Shown: piece by piece, positions 12,361-24,695 of the stretch
How the letters are laid out: every line of letters begins with the position of its first letter
How positions within the stretch are numbered: position 1 is the stretch's first letter
Notes under the pieces: model-generated
Database searches by the model: none
Told to the model about the DNA's origin: nothing
What the model saw: the letters and a program-made list of their open reading frames with translations, nothing else
Position numbers and translations under genes: made by a program
NCBI GenBank assembly: GCA_001695595.3
Contig: MBPM02000028.1
Span: 558,001-622,000, forward strand
Length of the DNA stretch: 64,000 nucleotides
DNA from: Plasmopara viticola
Taxonomy: Eukaryota > Oomycota > Peronosporomycetes > Peronosporales > Peronosporaceae
Direction of reading: 5' to 3'

Positions 12361-13704
12361 CTAGATTCTGCACACATACGAACTGGATTGCGTCACGTAG
12401 CGCACCCATCGCTTATACGTGTAATTCGGGTGTCGCGCGTGTTCCGGAATGCGCAAGTAGCGGACCTGTAGACTCGAGGTATTGTACATGGGAATCTCAA
12501 AGTTCATGCTCACGGGGCCAATCTCACGCCGCACGTGCGGACTGGGCTGACCCAGTGTGATCTTGGCTCGCAACGTGAGTTCCGAGCCCCCCGTAAAGCG
12601 CTTGATGGCCCAACGTACTTGGTTTTCGTTCTCGCGGTACTCGGCAAGTTGACCTGCCGAGTTCTTGCCAATATCACACGACACAGCTACGGTTGATTGT
12701 GGCACGGGGAAGCGAATAATGACATTGGCACCGTAATTATTTTCCGGCATGTCGGCACGAATCTTTAATACCATTTCAATCTTAGTAGGTGACATTTCTT
12801 CGACAAATGGAAAGATACGAAACGGTGCACGAAAATCACCTGTGATCCGATAGTTAATCACGGTAAATTCGCCATCGGGAGGCTGAAAGATAAGCACGCG
12901 GTCACGCTCAAATTCATCCAATTGCACACATTCGTGAAAGTTGCAATCATCCAGGATCACTTGACCATATTGTCGGGCGCCAGTGTTGCCAATCACCAAG
13001 TCTTCATTGAGTGCTAATCGTAGTTCTGGATTGCCAGACAAGTAGCTTTTCAGTTGAATCCGTCCTTCGATAGAAGCATTGAGCATCTGTCCACCAGACG
13101 AAAAGACCACGTTAAGACGCTCGAGAATGTCACAAAACAGCTCGTTCTCATCCTGTTTCTTTGAACTCTGTCCAGCGGTCGCCACGGGCTTTTTGACAGC
13201 ACTTGCAGCCTTGATATTCGAGCTGCGATTCATAAACTTGGAGCTCGCTTTCGGTTTCGACAGCACGGCGTCGCCCACTAAGATAGCTTCATTGTGCACG
13301 TGGACCTTGAGTCCCTCGGTACTCGTGTCTTGTGCAAATCCATAATCCAGTGTCTCATCCAACAATTCATAGCACAGAATAAAGTTCTTGCGCAAAGTCT
13401 CTTCGCTCAAGACGCCGCAATAGTCTTTAAACACCCGGCACAGGCGCGTGAGCAGCTCCAAAATGTAACTGGGACTCACATTGTAGCGTGTCGTCGCGAC
13501 AAAGTAGAGTCCATTCTTCTTGACAAACAAGTAATTGACGCCGTCGACATTGAACGTTGGCGGCGCGTCGCCTTTTTCCCAAAACTTGACTTTGCGAAAG
13601 AAAATTTCGGCCGAGTTGCTCTCGACGTCGCCTCGAAAATCACTAAAGATGATCGTGTCGCCTCGTGTCGATAGGATGTAGAACTGAGAGATGGACGATG
13701 ACAT
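12361..13704 (-). CDS. AP4M1: AP-4 adaptor complex subunit mu
   Basis: The protein is 447 residues from the ATG at 13704 (SSSISQFYILSTRGD). The frame is open 28 codons further upstream, but that extension is unlike the family, whose members begin with xISQFFILSxRGD. N-terminal longin-type domain (about 1-140): motifs include SAEIFFRKVKFW, FNVDGVNYLFV and FVATTRYNVSPSY. A Ser/Lys/Ala linker (about 175-215) leads into the mu-homology domain, with ASIEGRIQLKSYLSGNPELR and, at the C-terminus, SSLQVRYLRIPEH. The signature is closer to AP-4 mu than to AP-1 or AP-2 mu. AP-4 sorts cargo at the trans-Golgi network. The gene appears intact and intronless. Confidence 0.92.
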   Translation of the reverse strand: MSSSISQFYILSTRGDTIIFSDFRGDVESNSAEIFFRKVKFWEKGDAPPTFNVDGVNYLFVKKNGLYFVATTRYNVSPSYILELLTRLCRVFKDYCGVLSEETLRKNFILCYELLDETLDYGFAQDTSTEGLKVHVHNEAILVGDAVLSKPKASSKFMNRSSNIKAASAVKKPVATAGQSSKKQDENELFCDILERLNVVFSSGGQMLNASIEGRIQLKSYLSGNPELRLALNEDLVIGNTGARQYGQVILDDCNFHECVQLDEFERDRVLIFQPPDGEFTVINYRITGDFRAPFRIFPFVEEMSPTKIEMVLKIRADMPENNYGANVIIRFPVPQSTVAVSCDIGKNSAGQLAEYRENENQVRWAIKRFTGGSELTLRAKITLGQPSPHVRREIGPVSMNFEIPMYNTSSLQVRYLRIPEHARHPNYTYKRWVRYVTQSSSYVCRI

Positions 13705-16700
13705 GCCGAGACGACGGTCTTGAGGAAAGCGGCACTCCGGGTGTGCCACGTCAAGGCGAGGGAGGAGAAAATACGAAGATCGAGGCACTGGTGTTTCCGG
13801 ATATAAGAACAGGAGGAGTCAAGTCTCTTTAAAAGAACGAGCACGCTGGACAAAAATATGATTTAGTAAAGGCCAGGATTTGACTTTCATATCACGTCTT
13901 AGAGGGACAGAAGGGCTGTACACTAACTAACGTCGCCGTTTTAGATCTACTACCAATGCATTCATTGTTGAAAGTATTGCAGTAAGACAGCTACACATGT
14001 TGGCACGGCAAGATTGTTGATGAGGTTGTGTAAATATAACAAATTGTTGGTGCAAGCAAATTGTTACCTCCTTCTCCTTTTTAAATGGCATAGAACCATT
14101 TTATCACTAACGCAACATCATCGTTAAGCTTTGTAAATATCCAGAACCAGTTGCTCAGCAGTGACTTCACATCTATTTCTATGTCTTCAAATACGTCTAG
14201 CTAAACTTATTTCATCAAAGCCCTCGACCTATCGGCGCTAATAATACTCAATATTTATTCTTTTCGTACAAAACTCGGCAAAAGCGCACGATGGATGCCA
14301 GTTTTAACAACACCGAGGCTCAAAACCTAAGAAATTTATGTCATACACGACCCGAGTTTGCCATACGTTTGGTCGATGGCAAATTTGTCACGGGACACAT
14401 TTGTAACAAGATCCCAAAATGAGATCTTAGCTCGTGTGCCCCTCTGCAAAGAGCAAAGCATGTACCTTTAAAGCAAAGACAAACGCTTAACGCGAATGAT
14501 GCTAGCAGGTGGACTGTGACGTGCCTTTCTCTGTCGTGAGACCATGCAGCTTATACATCTCCTATGTTCGAGGCTTTGGAAGATGTTCTTTTATTGCGTA
14601 TCGATTGTGCAATGACCCAGTCAAAAAGTCTAATCCTTGCCAGATGACCTCCTAGACATGGTGCGCCTTTTTCAAGCAAGGTGCTATGTGAAGTCGTTGC
14701 ATTATTTGATAGATTATGTGCAATTTATGTCAACTGCAGCCTGAGCGACTTAGGTGAATAAATTTGGGAACATTTTTTTCCGGCACTTCTTGATAACTTC
14801 CTATTTTTATCCAATGGAAGCAATTCTTGGCACAAGTTTGTATTTTAAAGACTGTGGCGTACCTCGAATTCCCACTCAAATCTTCAAATGTGAAATTTTG
14901 ACTACTGTCCAGAAAGACGACCGTCGCATTTCTCTCATGTACGGTGTATTTCAGTCCATCACAAGACTAAACCACCACCGGTTACATTCTTATATATTCA
15001 GAAGCAATTAGGGGCGGATCCCTGTAAAACAAGATTGCTTCATATTTCATCACTCTCGTGCAGTGACCTTAATACAGCAACAAGTAATTATCGCAATGCA
15101 CCCTAATATGTGTTAATACATATCAATACATACCAACGTGCCACAACAATCGCACCACGACAGTGTCATCGATTGGTACGTAGCCTTTTTTTGTAACGTG
15201 CCTGAAACTTCTCATTCTAACTTTACGCCTTTTTTATAGGCAAATCACAGGTCTACAGTCTTTCATCAAGTAGCAGATCTAAATACTGTGGATCTTTTTG
15301 AAGACTTCGTTTATCTTAATATAGATCGCTCGATTCATGATTTGTATATCCAAAAAAAACATAAAATCTAACTGTGAATCGTCTTCATTAGATAAAATCG
15401 AATTATTCCCATTCCATGAACACAAGGGGGGGTGAAAAGATGACGAATTTTTTCATTGATTGGTACAAAAGTCTCCCATTGGAGAGAAAAAGGAAGAGTG
15501 CCGGGAAGGTTCCACCGCATTGCATTACTACCTATAATATAATATTTTTTATATTATAGGTAGTAATGCAATGCGGTGCTCTGGCAAGATTAAACAGTTG
15601 AAATGAGTGCGAAAGTATGCCTGCTCAACGCAGCACTATGCAGCGCAGCATAAAGAAAGCTCTTCAATACTTGAAAATGATTGTTCCACTTTTAAATAAT
15701 GCTCATGAATTACACCATCCATAGAAATCCCTTGATAGCATCTGGTAAGGCGCCTGTACCACAATATACATGTGTAGCTTGGTTGCAAGATATAAACTCA
15801 GATACGGCATATGGTTTGCAGAAGAAAAAATTACACAGGTAGGATCAGCTAAAAACTTGCAATGAGCACTGGCGAACGCGATCAATAAGAATTATTAGGA
15901 TCTTCACGGCTTACTAGGTTTGTTGAGTAACTTAGTTTCTGTCGTCCTTTGAGCACGAGTCATCCTACGAAGTTTGTAAAACCTTTGTGCAGATGATTGT
16001 AGAACATAAGATTTCACTCGATAGGCTCAGCCCGTTGGGATGTCTCGTGTTACAAACGGCGATCGAGCTTTTAAAATCTAAAGATGCCGTTAATATGTAT
16101 GTCGCCATCGCTGTCTCTTTCAGGTTGAGGTCCAGTTGCTTGGTAAAAATATTAAAGCGTTGTTTGTGGTAAGGCAGTGTGGCACTCAAGCATCTTTGTA
16201 AATCCTATCTCAGGTAGGATAATGAAAGCAGTGAAGAAATGTTATACGGGACTCGATCTGTGGCCCTTAAAGCTAATCAGATGAAATATGTTTCATTTAA
16301 TACATTACAGAAAAAAATGTTTTTGCTACCATCGGAATGCAATCGATGTATGATCGCCGACCAAGTGCTCCACTGAGCTCCCCAGCTTGAAAAAAATTTG
16401 AACAAGTTTTAGTGGAGCCGTTAATTTTTAAAACCTTGGCTCTATTAGCAGCCATTGGACAGGGTCACACTGCATCTTGCACAACGAATGGGTAGATGAA
16501 TAAGTGTGATCTTCAAGTAAGCAATTATTTACATCGATTCGTCTCAAAAAGATTGATAGTGTGCATTAGATTGCGGTTTGAGGACTGCTTTACTTCATTC
16601 AATATTGCTCTATTAATCCCACCTCTATTACTTATAAGCAATCATGTTTAATTCTGCAATACCGGTATCTATTTGGTGCCTATTGTACACCAGCCGCCAC

Positions 16701-19700
16701 CATTATTTGAAGTCACTATTAATGGTAAGCCATCGTTTAGCCGAAAAGATCGGCTTTCTATTTCAGTTCAGGTAACTCGTGTATAACAATAATTACTTAG
16801 CATCCACTGGTGAATTTTGCTCTTGCCTTGAATCCAAGGGCACATAAAGTCGAACAAAGACGAAAGAAGAGTTTATGAAATGTCATTCAACCATGAGATC
16901 CACCGAGCTCGCTTGTTGTACCTAACGAGATATACAACAGTACATTGTTGCGATCTCATAGCATGTCGGCGATCAGCGTCATCGGTAGGCCATCAATCCA
17001 GTCCAAAATTGTTAATCTAGCGAAGTTCATACAAAACAGGATATCGATTTCAAGTCAAAGCCACAGCATTTGGTGACGGACACTTTTAGGAAGAGAGCTG
17101 CGCTTATAAACGTGCTGCTGTCCGAAGACCCTTATCAGGTTTTATAAGCGCCGCTGACCAAAAAATCTCACTCAAGTCCAAGATTATTTGATCAGCAGCG
17201 CTTGTTCCTTATTCTTTAAGTGTCCAATAGCTGTCCACATAATAATAATTTGCACTGTGCCATCTCACTGGCATTCTCCTGATCGATTTGGCAATGAACA
17301 TCTCGCGCAACCGGTGGCAGTTCGGTAGAGCTGGTTGAGTTGCCATAGCCTATCAATGTGATTATTCCAAACTTCGATCCGAATATCATTACGTTTATCT
17401 CATTATTTATCGTATTTACGTCCTGTAAGACCACTACCTCGCCTTTTTAATCATTCTCAAAGAGCTCTCCACCCTGTAAACGTAGACTGAATGTCCTCTT
17501 TGAAATCTTCATTCCTAGCCTAAGTGCTTTGAGATCTAGCTTGATCTGGTCAGCTTACAGGATTTACTGTGCTCATTCTTACAACAAATCTTCACTCAGT
17601 CGCTGACCACACTCGAAAGCTGATTAATCTAGCACAAGTTAAAGCTACCCTCATTTGAGCAAGAACTCTTTTTTGATACAGCGCATTCATTGATGCAAAG
17701 GTAGCGTCTCATCCGCCGCGAGGACGAGAATGTCGTCGCTGATCCAACGGATCGTGAGATCTTTTAGATCTTCGAACTTCTCGTCCAGTCGCACACGCAT
17801 TGCTTTTACTGCTGCTTTGTTTGCATTCAATAAGAAACGCTAAAATCAGATTGTCAACCTCAGTCCTACAATCTGCGGTAGCTTGAGAATCCCTTCAGCC
17901 ATTTAGTACATTTTCGCAGTCCTACATCCAGAGGTCAATATTGGAAGGCAATCAAACGATCACTGACGCTCGTAGCTTCGAAAAGCTCATGGCTTAGCAC
18001 ATCAATAGATCGGGAAAGATCAACGGTTGTTGTCCAGCTTAAGAGCTCCATTCACTCATTTTCTCGTCGCATCGGTCCACGCTTGTTAAGTTGTCCTTAA
18101 GCAAATAAATCTTTTGTAGGTCAGATCTGTAAGTCTCCAGCCAGAAATGTAAACACCTTGGAAGGAAAGAAAGGATAAAAGATTTGCTCTGAGTCAGAGA
18201 GCAACCAGTTTTAATTTTTGTACTATGTCGAACGTCTGCTTACTTCCTCTTCCATAACCTTTCCTCTCGTTCTGATTGAACATTCCACCAACACAGAAAG
18301 GGAAAGAGACTTAAGAGCACTAGCTTAGAGGATCGCAATCTTGGTACGTACCTTTATTACAAATCCCATCTCTTCTGTACTCTTGAATTTTAATTTTGAC
18401 CAGACTTCGAGCAAAAAAGTGGCAATTAGAATAATATCTTTAGCACCGCCATACAAAAGCATTTTCGCGGCGCACGAAGGAGATGAGCGTAGTGCTCGGC
18501 ACCATAGCCTGGATTGACCGAAAATATATCATCCTCGTTAAAGCCGTATGAGTAGACCTCTTACGGGTGGCGACTTGCGTGGGTTTCCATGAGTCTACTT
18601 ATTGTTGCTGATCTTTCTTCTCGTTTTGGTACAGTCAAGCACTTGTTTTGTGTACTATGTTTTGCTCTGCATTAAAGCCAACGTAATGAGTGTGCCCGAA
18701 TTAATTCGGACAAACTCATCAGGGTTATCAAGACTCGGGACATCGCGATATGACATCCATGACTGCTTCTTAGTCTTTCCCGAAGACGTGTCTCTGATAT
18801 TGGTACAACGTTTTGATTTTAAAAGTGCTTCATTAGGACATAACACTGTAAGAAATTGGCCACAGCTCAGTAGCACACATACAGGCATAACGATGACAGG
18901 TCAACTACTTTTAGCAGTATAGATCATCATGATCGTGTGGGCCATAATAAGAGCACTACTAGTATGTTGTCTTCTAGTAGATGGCCCGTGAGGTGTCTTT
19001 CGAGTCCTTGCTAGATGGATTTTATCTGGCATGATCCAATGCAATCACTCCAGCACCAAAGCCGGCCCGTTCCGTCTTTTTTGCCGCCTCGGAACAAATA
19101 ATTCGCACTTCGCCATCGAACATCGACCACTAACGGTAAAATAATTTTTTTTGAGTGGATGGCTGTGACCAGAGTCTGGATTTTGATCTCCGGAGCATGT
19201 CAATTACATGTTCTAATTTCGACGAATTTCCTCGAATAAACACGAGCGTACGCTCGGCAATTCCTAGCACGCTACCATGCTTATAGCACTCATAGTTACT
19301 TCGTCAAAGATTGACTACAGGGTAGTCTTGATATCATCATACGAAGCCTTCAGTCGGTACCTCTCTCACTTTGGCCGCCGAGACAAAGCGATGAAGCGTA
19401 CAAAGGGCTTAAAGCCCAGAAGGTAACTGTACAGGTTGTTCGTTGAGCTCTTTTTGACAGCTACTTTATTATATGCGCGGTAGTTTTGTTCATCAGGCCT
19501 AAGCTGTCTAAACTGGAATTAGATTACTCACTCAGGTTCGAAACCTCACAAACGAGCGGAATTAGACTGGGCGACCCAAGCGACAATGGCATATATGCCC
19601 AACCTGACCTAACAATTGGCAAAATAGAAAGCAATCGCAATCTTTGTCTAAGATAATAACCGTGTGATACACACGATTAGTAGACTCGATGTGCATCCTC

Positions 19701-20032
19701 TCGCAGGTCACATTTTTTAAATTGAGAGCTTACATGACAAGCAAATTTGTCAGGCAGTGTCACTTTAGAGCATTAAATCTCGATTATTTATCGCAGGCAA
19801 AGAAGCCAAAGTCGTGTACCTAAACCCTAGCGATTGCGGCTGCATCGCTAGTAGCACGTAGACCGTCTTCACCACGGTAGATTTGGAGTTAGACAAATTA
19901 ATATTTTGATTGACGAAGATACCAAGTACAATATACTTGTGGAGACATCGATTGCTTCAAAGCAGTCATTTACGGTAAGAGAATTAGTTTTTTGGTCTCT
20001 TTGACATACTTAAGGTTTCACAAGTAAAATGG
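13705..20032. other. gene-poor stretch, 6.3 kb
   Basis: AT-rich sequence with only short, unconvincing open frames on either strand. It contains the 30-bp hairpin at 15513-15578 and a looser inverted pair GCGCTTATAAA (17100-17110) / TTTATAAGCGC (17141-17151). I see no gene, RNA gene or intact transposon. Decayed retrotransposon DNA is the likely origin because recognisable Gypsy pieces begin at 20033. Confidence 0.5.
15513..15578. repeat. perfect 30-bp inverted repeat (hairpin)
   Basis: The left arm 15513-15542 (starting CACCGCATTGCATTACTACC) and the right arm 15549-15578 are exact reverse complements over 30 bp, separated by only 6 bases. No mismatch is present, unlike the decayed surroundings. 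There is no obvious target-site duplication or ORF. Confidence 0.9.
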
Positions 20033-20345
20033 GTGGCCAAGTATGTGAGGACTTGCGAGACCTGCCGATAGGCGAAGCCCTTAGCTCACACATCGACTCG
20101 TTTTCAGAGCCTACCCACGGCAGCGGACCGCTGAAGTCGATTGCGCTGCCGTACTTTTGTTCGATTGAAACTTAATGACAACGTGGACATAGTTATACTC
20201 ATGTGCCGACCAAGTAGAATAGATCATTTGGCAACTGCTTCAGCCAGCATATACGGAAAACAAAGGGGAATTCTGTACAATTTACATGGCTTGTCGGTTA
20301 CAATGGCGTCGGATAAGATAAGCACTCAGCTTTGCCGTTGAAATT
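20033..20345 (+). mobile_element. Ty3/Gypsy integrase relic
   Basis: Translated in shifting frames, this stretch recalls a Gypsy integrase. First comes the end of the zinc-binding region, WVAKYVRTCETCR, followed by a stop where the family continues QxxKP. About 120 bp later, in another frame, comes NDNVDIVILMCRPSRIDHLA and then LYNLHGLSVTMASDK, matching the catalytic-core pattern (IVVFVCRLSKMxHLA ... HGLPxAIVSDR). Stops and frameshifts make it non-functional. It shows that this desert is built at least partly of old Gypsy elements. Confidence 0.6.
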
Positions 20346-23138
20346 TTAGCGCATGTACATTCTACTCATTTAGATCTCATGTGCTGATATCTACCGCAGA
20401 CTGCCCAAGGTCAGATGATCAAACAAAAAGACAAATTCATGTGCTTGTAGACACACCACGTAATATGTGTGCTGAGAAGTCATGATGGTCGCCAGTAGAT
20501 TGGTGAACAACAACGCGATTTACGCATCGACAGTCTTTATAACCTTTTCATAAAGGGATCAAGACACACTTAAGCTTTCAAAGAATGAGTGCTTCCGAAA
20601 GTGTTGATGGGTTAATTTAGAAATCTTTTTCTTCCAGGTCTTTAATGGTAATCCGACCTCGTATATTGTCATCCGCATCCAGCCAAGATAAATTTCTTTT
20701 TGCAAACATGGAAGCAAAGGTTTACATATTAAGAAAGGAAGAAAGTGTCGAAGATGTATCAAAAGTTCTACGCATAAGGGTACGTTCGACTATTAAAAGC
20801 AAGATAAAGCATTCTGGGTCGGAAAACACCAAAACCTATGTCGATACATTCAATATTTGTGTAAGCCGTAATATAAGGTATGAAGCCCTTAAAGACCTCA
20901 AGTTCTGTATGAGTTTTAAAGTGTCCGCTCGTCGCTGGTAACGCGAGTAGAGGCCGGCTGAAATCGTCCACACTTGCCACCGTATTGATCATAAGGCCGG
21001 GGCCAAAAACAATAAATCTGTGTGTCGTTGAGCGACTGTCGAGCCTAATCCACACTACGAAAAAAGCTAACTTATTGACACACTTAAATCACTTTGCGTT
21101 AAGATGCGCAACAGTCGACTCGACCGTAAAAAAGATGTATTACAAGGCCAATGGAGACCTATGAAGAAATCCAAGAATCTGGGGTTGCATCCAAGAAGCT
21201 GCAGCCTAATTTTCATGGCCGCAAGAGCAATGTTAAGTGAGCTATTTCGGTCACGTAGAAGCCAATAGGTGCAAAACCGGAGTGGTTTCGTTTGGTGGAA
21301 TTGACCCTCAAGGTTAGATGTCCTTCCATGTGACGTGAGCTGTCAAGCAGATTGCTTTCGTGGGCGCCGAATTGTTTTGTTAAGTGGCTCGGTTGCCCAG
21401 TTCTATAGCATTTATTAGAGTCGTTTAGCTGGATCCAGCAAGGTGATCCAAAAAATCCGTGCAACATTGAATCTGAACTACCGAGTACTTTGTTGGACAT
21501 TTGTGGTCTTTTGTCCGCACGTTGAAGTATAGTCATACCCGCGCTCGAAGCTTCCGCTAATGACAAATTCAACACGTATTGAAGTAAAATTGTTTTCACT
21601 CCACCAAGTGAACAAGTTGCACTCACAGCTTACAAATCAGTCTGAAGTGGCTGCGCTCGGGGTTAGCTGCATTTTAGGTTGTAAGATGCTGACGCTATTG
21701 CTCTCTTACGTCGAATCCCTTTCATATACAATATGCGCAGAGTAGCCTTCGGGTAGGCTCACGACGCTCGAAAAGAAAAGAGCATGCTACTCGCCTCGGC
21801 CTGCACCGACAAGATTATATTCATTACGATAGCTTCCACCTGTCGTCCATTCCGTTAGCCAAACAGTGAAATAATTTCTTACGTAATGGCGACTTGCGTT
21901 GGTGCACGGCGGTCGACAATTCGAACATCCTATCGAATTTGCTTTTTTTGTTAGATACACCAATATACTACGGGGTTTTGTCTCCGAGTTCGCTCAATTA
22001 TTTATGACACGCAGCTCTGATGAATATAAATGGGCATTCTGAGTTGAGCCCTGATCATTAAAAATAGCAAATAGTTTACTGTCTTCAAGATCAAGGCTTT
22101 TGCATGACCGGTGAGTCTTACGACAAGACTAAGAAATCCTGGCTTTTAAATAGAAGAGAACAAACACTACCGTGCCTCATAAAGATGTGTAATGAGAAAT
22201 AAGGTCTTTCGGTAAACAACTGCTCACTATCACCGGCCTTAAGGGATCGAAGTGAGCAATGGACAGCTGTTCGAATTTTCAATGCAAAGCCTATCTGTTT
22301 TCTTCTTACGATTAACTTCCATAAACATATTGCAGCTTTAAGATACTATTTCTCGTATATTTTTTTAAACACCGCTATATGCTATCCGGTATAAACGCTG
22401 ATCGGGCGTCTGTCGGACGCTGAGAAAAAAGATTACTGATTTGTGGCCGTACGACGCCTCGCGCTATAAGTAATGGCTTAAATATGTCTGTGCACGCCTA
22501 GAAAAGAGAAATGTGGTCGTACAACGTCTTAGCGCATCAAGAGAGCCCTCCGGGGTATTGTTTGCTTATGCGTTTGTGTACTAGCAGCTTTCAATTCATT
22601 TTCGTCGTAGGCCAGCTTTAGTCTTGATCTTCAGCTTCATGTAATGTTCCAGCTCTAAGTATTAGATTTCATCCAATAAAGGAAGATGAGTGATCACCAT
22701 CACACTTTGACTGCTAAGAGAATCACGACGACCAAGACTACCAGTTGGACGAATGTGTTCACGATGACCGAAGTGGCAGCGAAAAAGGTCGCCAGGCGGT
22801 CATATTGCCTCGCGATAACAGAGCCAGCGTCAAATAAATTTACTTTGGGCCCAAAAGTAGCTCTACACTATAGTCGCTTTCTGTCCTGAATGCTACGTCT
22901 ATGTTCCGAGCGATGAGCAGGGAGTGATGTGTCCGCTGAAGATTTGCCGATGCAACATAAACATCAATAGAGCCTTTAACTAGGGAGCGCATACCTAACT
23001 TTCTTTTAGCTCGATGATCGGCAGGCACTCCCTCTTTTGGCTAATAAATATGTTAGAGAGCGACGCGGGTGCTTCAGCAAGCACTCGCCTGACTTTCCGC
23101 CTGCTAAAGTTCCAGAGAAGTCCCTTCTATAGACAAGC
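20346..23138. other. gene-poor stretch inside the Gypsy-relic zone
   Basis: No gene was recognised. A minus-strand frame at 21213-21626 faintly recalls the region after a Gypsy integrase core but is too weak to call. A diverged direct repeat (TGTGGCCGTACGACG at about 22441 and TGTGGTCGTACAACG at about 22511, 70 bp apart) is noted. Confidence 0.4.
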
Positions 23139-23260
23139 TTATTGGAACGGCTTTGCTGCTAATGTTAGCCCTCCAAAAGGCATTAACTTGTCGTTAAAAT
23201 GACCTGATACGATAAGAGTACCGATTTCAAATCCTAGAAAGAAAAGCGTAAAGTCATGTA
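23139..23260 (-). mobile_element. Gypsy reverse transcriptase relic
   Basis: The minus-strand frame contains GHFNDKLMPFGGLTLAAKPF, which resembles the Gypsy reverse transcriptase block GHxxFxVMPFGLxNAPATFQ with one extra residue. The neighbouring residues (GFEIGTL) sit where KTAFRT is expected. It is short, degenerate and surrounded by unrelated frames, so this is a probable rather than certain call. Confidence 0.45.
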
Positions 23261-24407
23261 ACAGCCTTTGGTGTATTTTATAAGTAAGTTCAGAGACCGA
23301 AGTCGTCAACGGGATGGGCGAACGATTTTGCAAATCGCCCAATGCCAGGTATTACTGTGACCACTCTTCCTCTGGAAAAGCGGTCCAGAAAAGAGAAGGA
23401 AGAGGAAAAAGATAAGGACTACTAAGCCAATGATAGCCGTGGCGCCGAGCTTTTCGCCCATCTTTTCCATACACCGCAAAGGCTCTTGGGGGCTTCTCCT
23501 CGCGCGGAGTTATTAAAGAAATACGTTTAAAAAGCCATTCAGCGCCATCTTACGGCAGTCAAACTTATGCTTTTGGTACCGATTCAGATTACCTCAAGGA
23601 TTTCCACTCGGCGTCGTGAAAAGCAAGAAGAGATGAGTGATTTGCATCCGGTCTGGAAATACTTTAAGGCGCTCTTCAATACCGCACAACCAGTGAGATT
23701 GAGAAAGAAACCTTCTTTTAGGCTCACTAAAAGTAGTTCTGCGTGCAGCATGGGTGCAGCACACTCTTTTGATAAGTCAGAGACAACTCACCTACGAGAT
23801 GTCTCAGCTTAAGTGTAAGGACGAGTTGGTGCTTAAAGTGTAAGCTGCTAGCGCGGGTATGGTGTCAGCAACTAGAAAGACCATACAAAGCGCCCGTTGT
23901 TTTTTTTATAGATTGCAACAGCTTCCGCATAGCCATGCCGGAGACAATAAAGATTCCGCGAAATTGATAGAGGGCCTTTGTAAAAAACTATTGATGCCCG
24001 TGAAGGCGCTTCTGTTTCACAGATAGAAATGGTGCTAGCTTTGGTGACCAAGGAGCGCCGGGAACAACGTTCTTGACTTGGTTCTTGCGTGAAGCTGAAG
24101 ATCCTGCGCTACCGAATGCACGTCCTAGAGATTGCTGTTGGATCGGTATTGCCAGCAGCTGTATGGCCCGTTCTCACCGTACCAGAAAGATCAAGCGCTG
24201 ACCAGCGCCTAAAATAGACAATAAGAACACTTTAAAACTCGGGCGAGCCTAAAGCTCGGTCAATATCACAATATATGTGTGTCTGTTCACCGCATGATAA
24301 CCCTTTCTCGCGGTAAGTCATATAGTCTAACCGTTACCGAACTTATAAGAATTTTGTTGGTCAAATTAATTTATCTCGTTGTGTTGACTTTTTGCAGAAT
24401 AAGATAC
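23261..24407. other. gene-poor stretch between Gypsy relics
   Basis: No gene, RNA or intact repeat was recognised. The small open frames (for example 23567-23812) have no identifiable domain. Confidence 0.4.
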
Positions 24408-24695
24408 TTATGTAGCAAAAAAACGGGTCTCAAATTTGAGACCTGATAAAATTTGTCCGAGCCTTTTACCACTAATATCAGAAGCGCTCGGCTTACAAGT
24501 GCTAATAGAACTCTGAAGGATGGCTTTGTTGCTTACATGGTAGGGTGTAAAGGTTGCGAATTTGGTAAATGTATTGTTGAGCACCAATCTACCCACCGAT
24601 AGCTTGTCGGTCCTCGATTTCAGGGTCTCAGTGCACATACTGCGCAGCGTGTCTACAAGCACACGGTTGGCCCCATATTTTGACTGTGGATCCAA
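24408..24695 (-). mobile_element. Ty3/Gypsy integrase C-terminal relic
   Basis: A 95-codon minus-strand frame contains YGANRVLVDTLRSMCTET, then LVLNNTFTKFATFTPYHVS. This matches the Gypsy integrase pattern (RVNRVLxDxLRSxCxExP ... FALNNxVHxSTGxTPFYV). It is the part of integrase that follows the piece seen at 20033-20345, but on the opposite strand, so it comes from a different or rearranged copy. No LTRs or complete pol were found around it. Confidence 0.65.
24426..24443. repeat. 18-bp perfect palindrome
   Basis: GGTCTCAAATTTGAGACC is identical to its reverse complement. It lies at the 3' end of the integrase relic. It may be chance or a remnant of a protein-binding site. Confidence 0.7.

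Noticed and set aside
19530..19550. GGTTCGAAACC, a tRNA B-box-like sequence
   Set aside because: No A box, anticodon stem or acceptor stem could be placed around it.
21213..21626. 137-codon minus-strand frame faintly like a Gypsy integrase tail
   Set aside because: The resemblance (STKRNHSGFAPIGFYV) is too weak and lacks neighbouring motifs.
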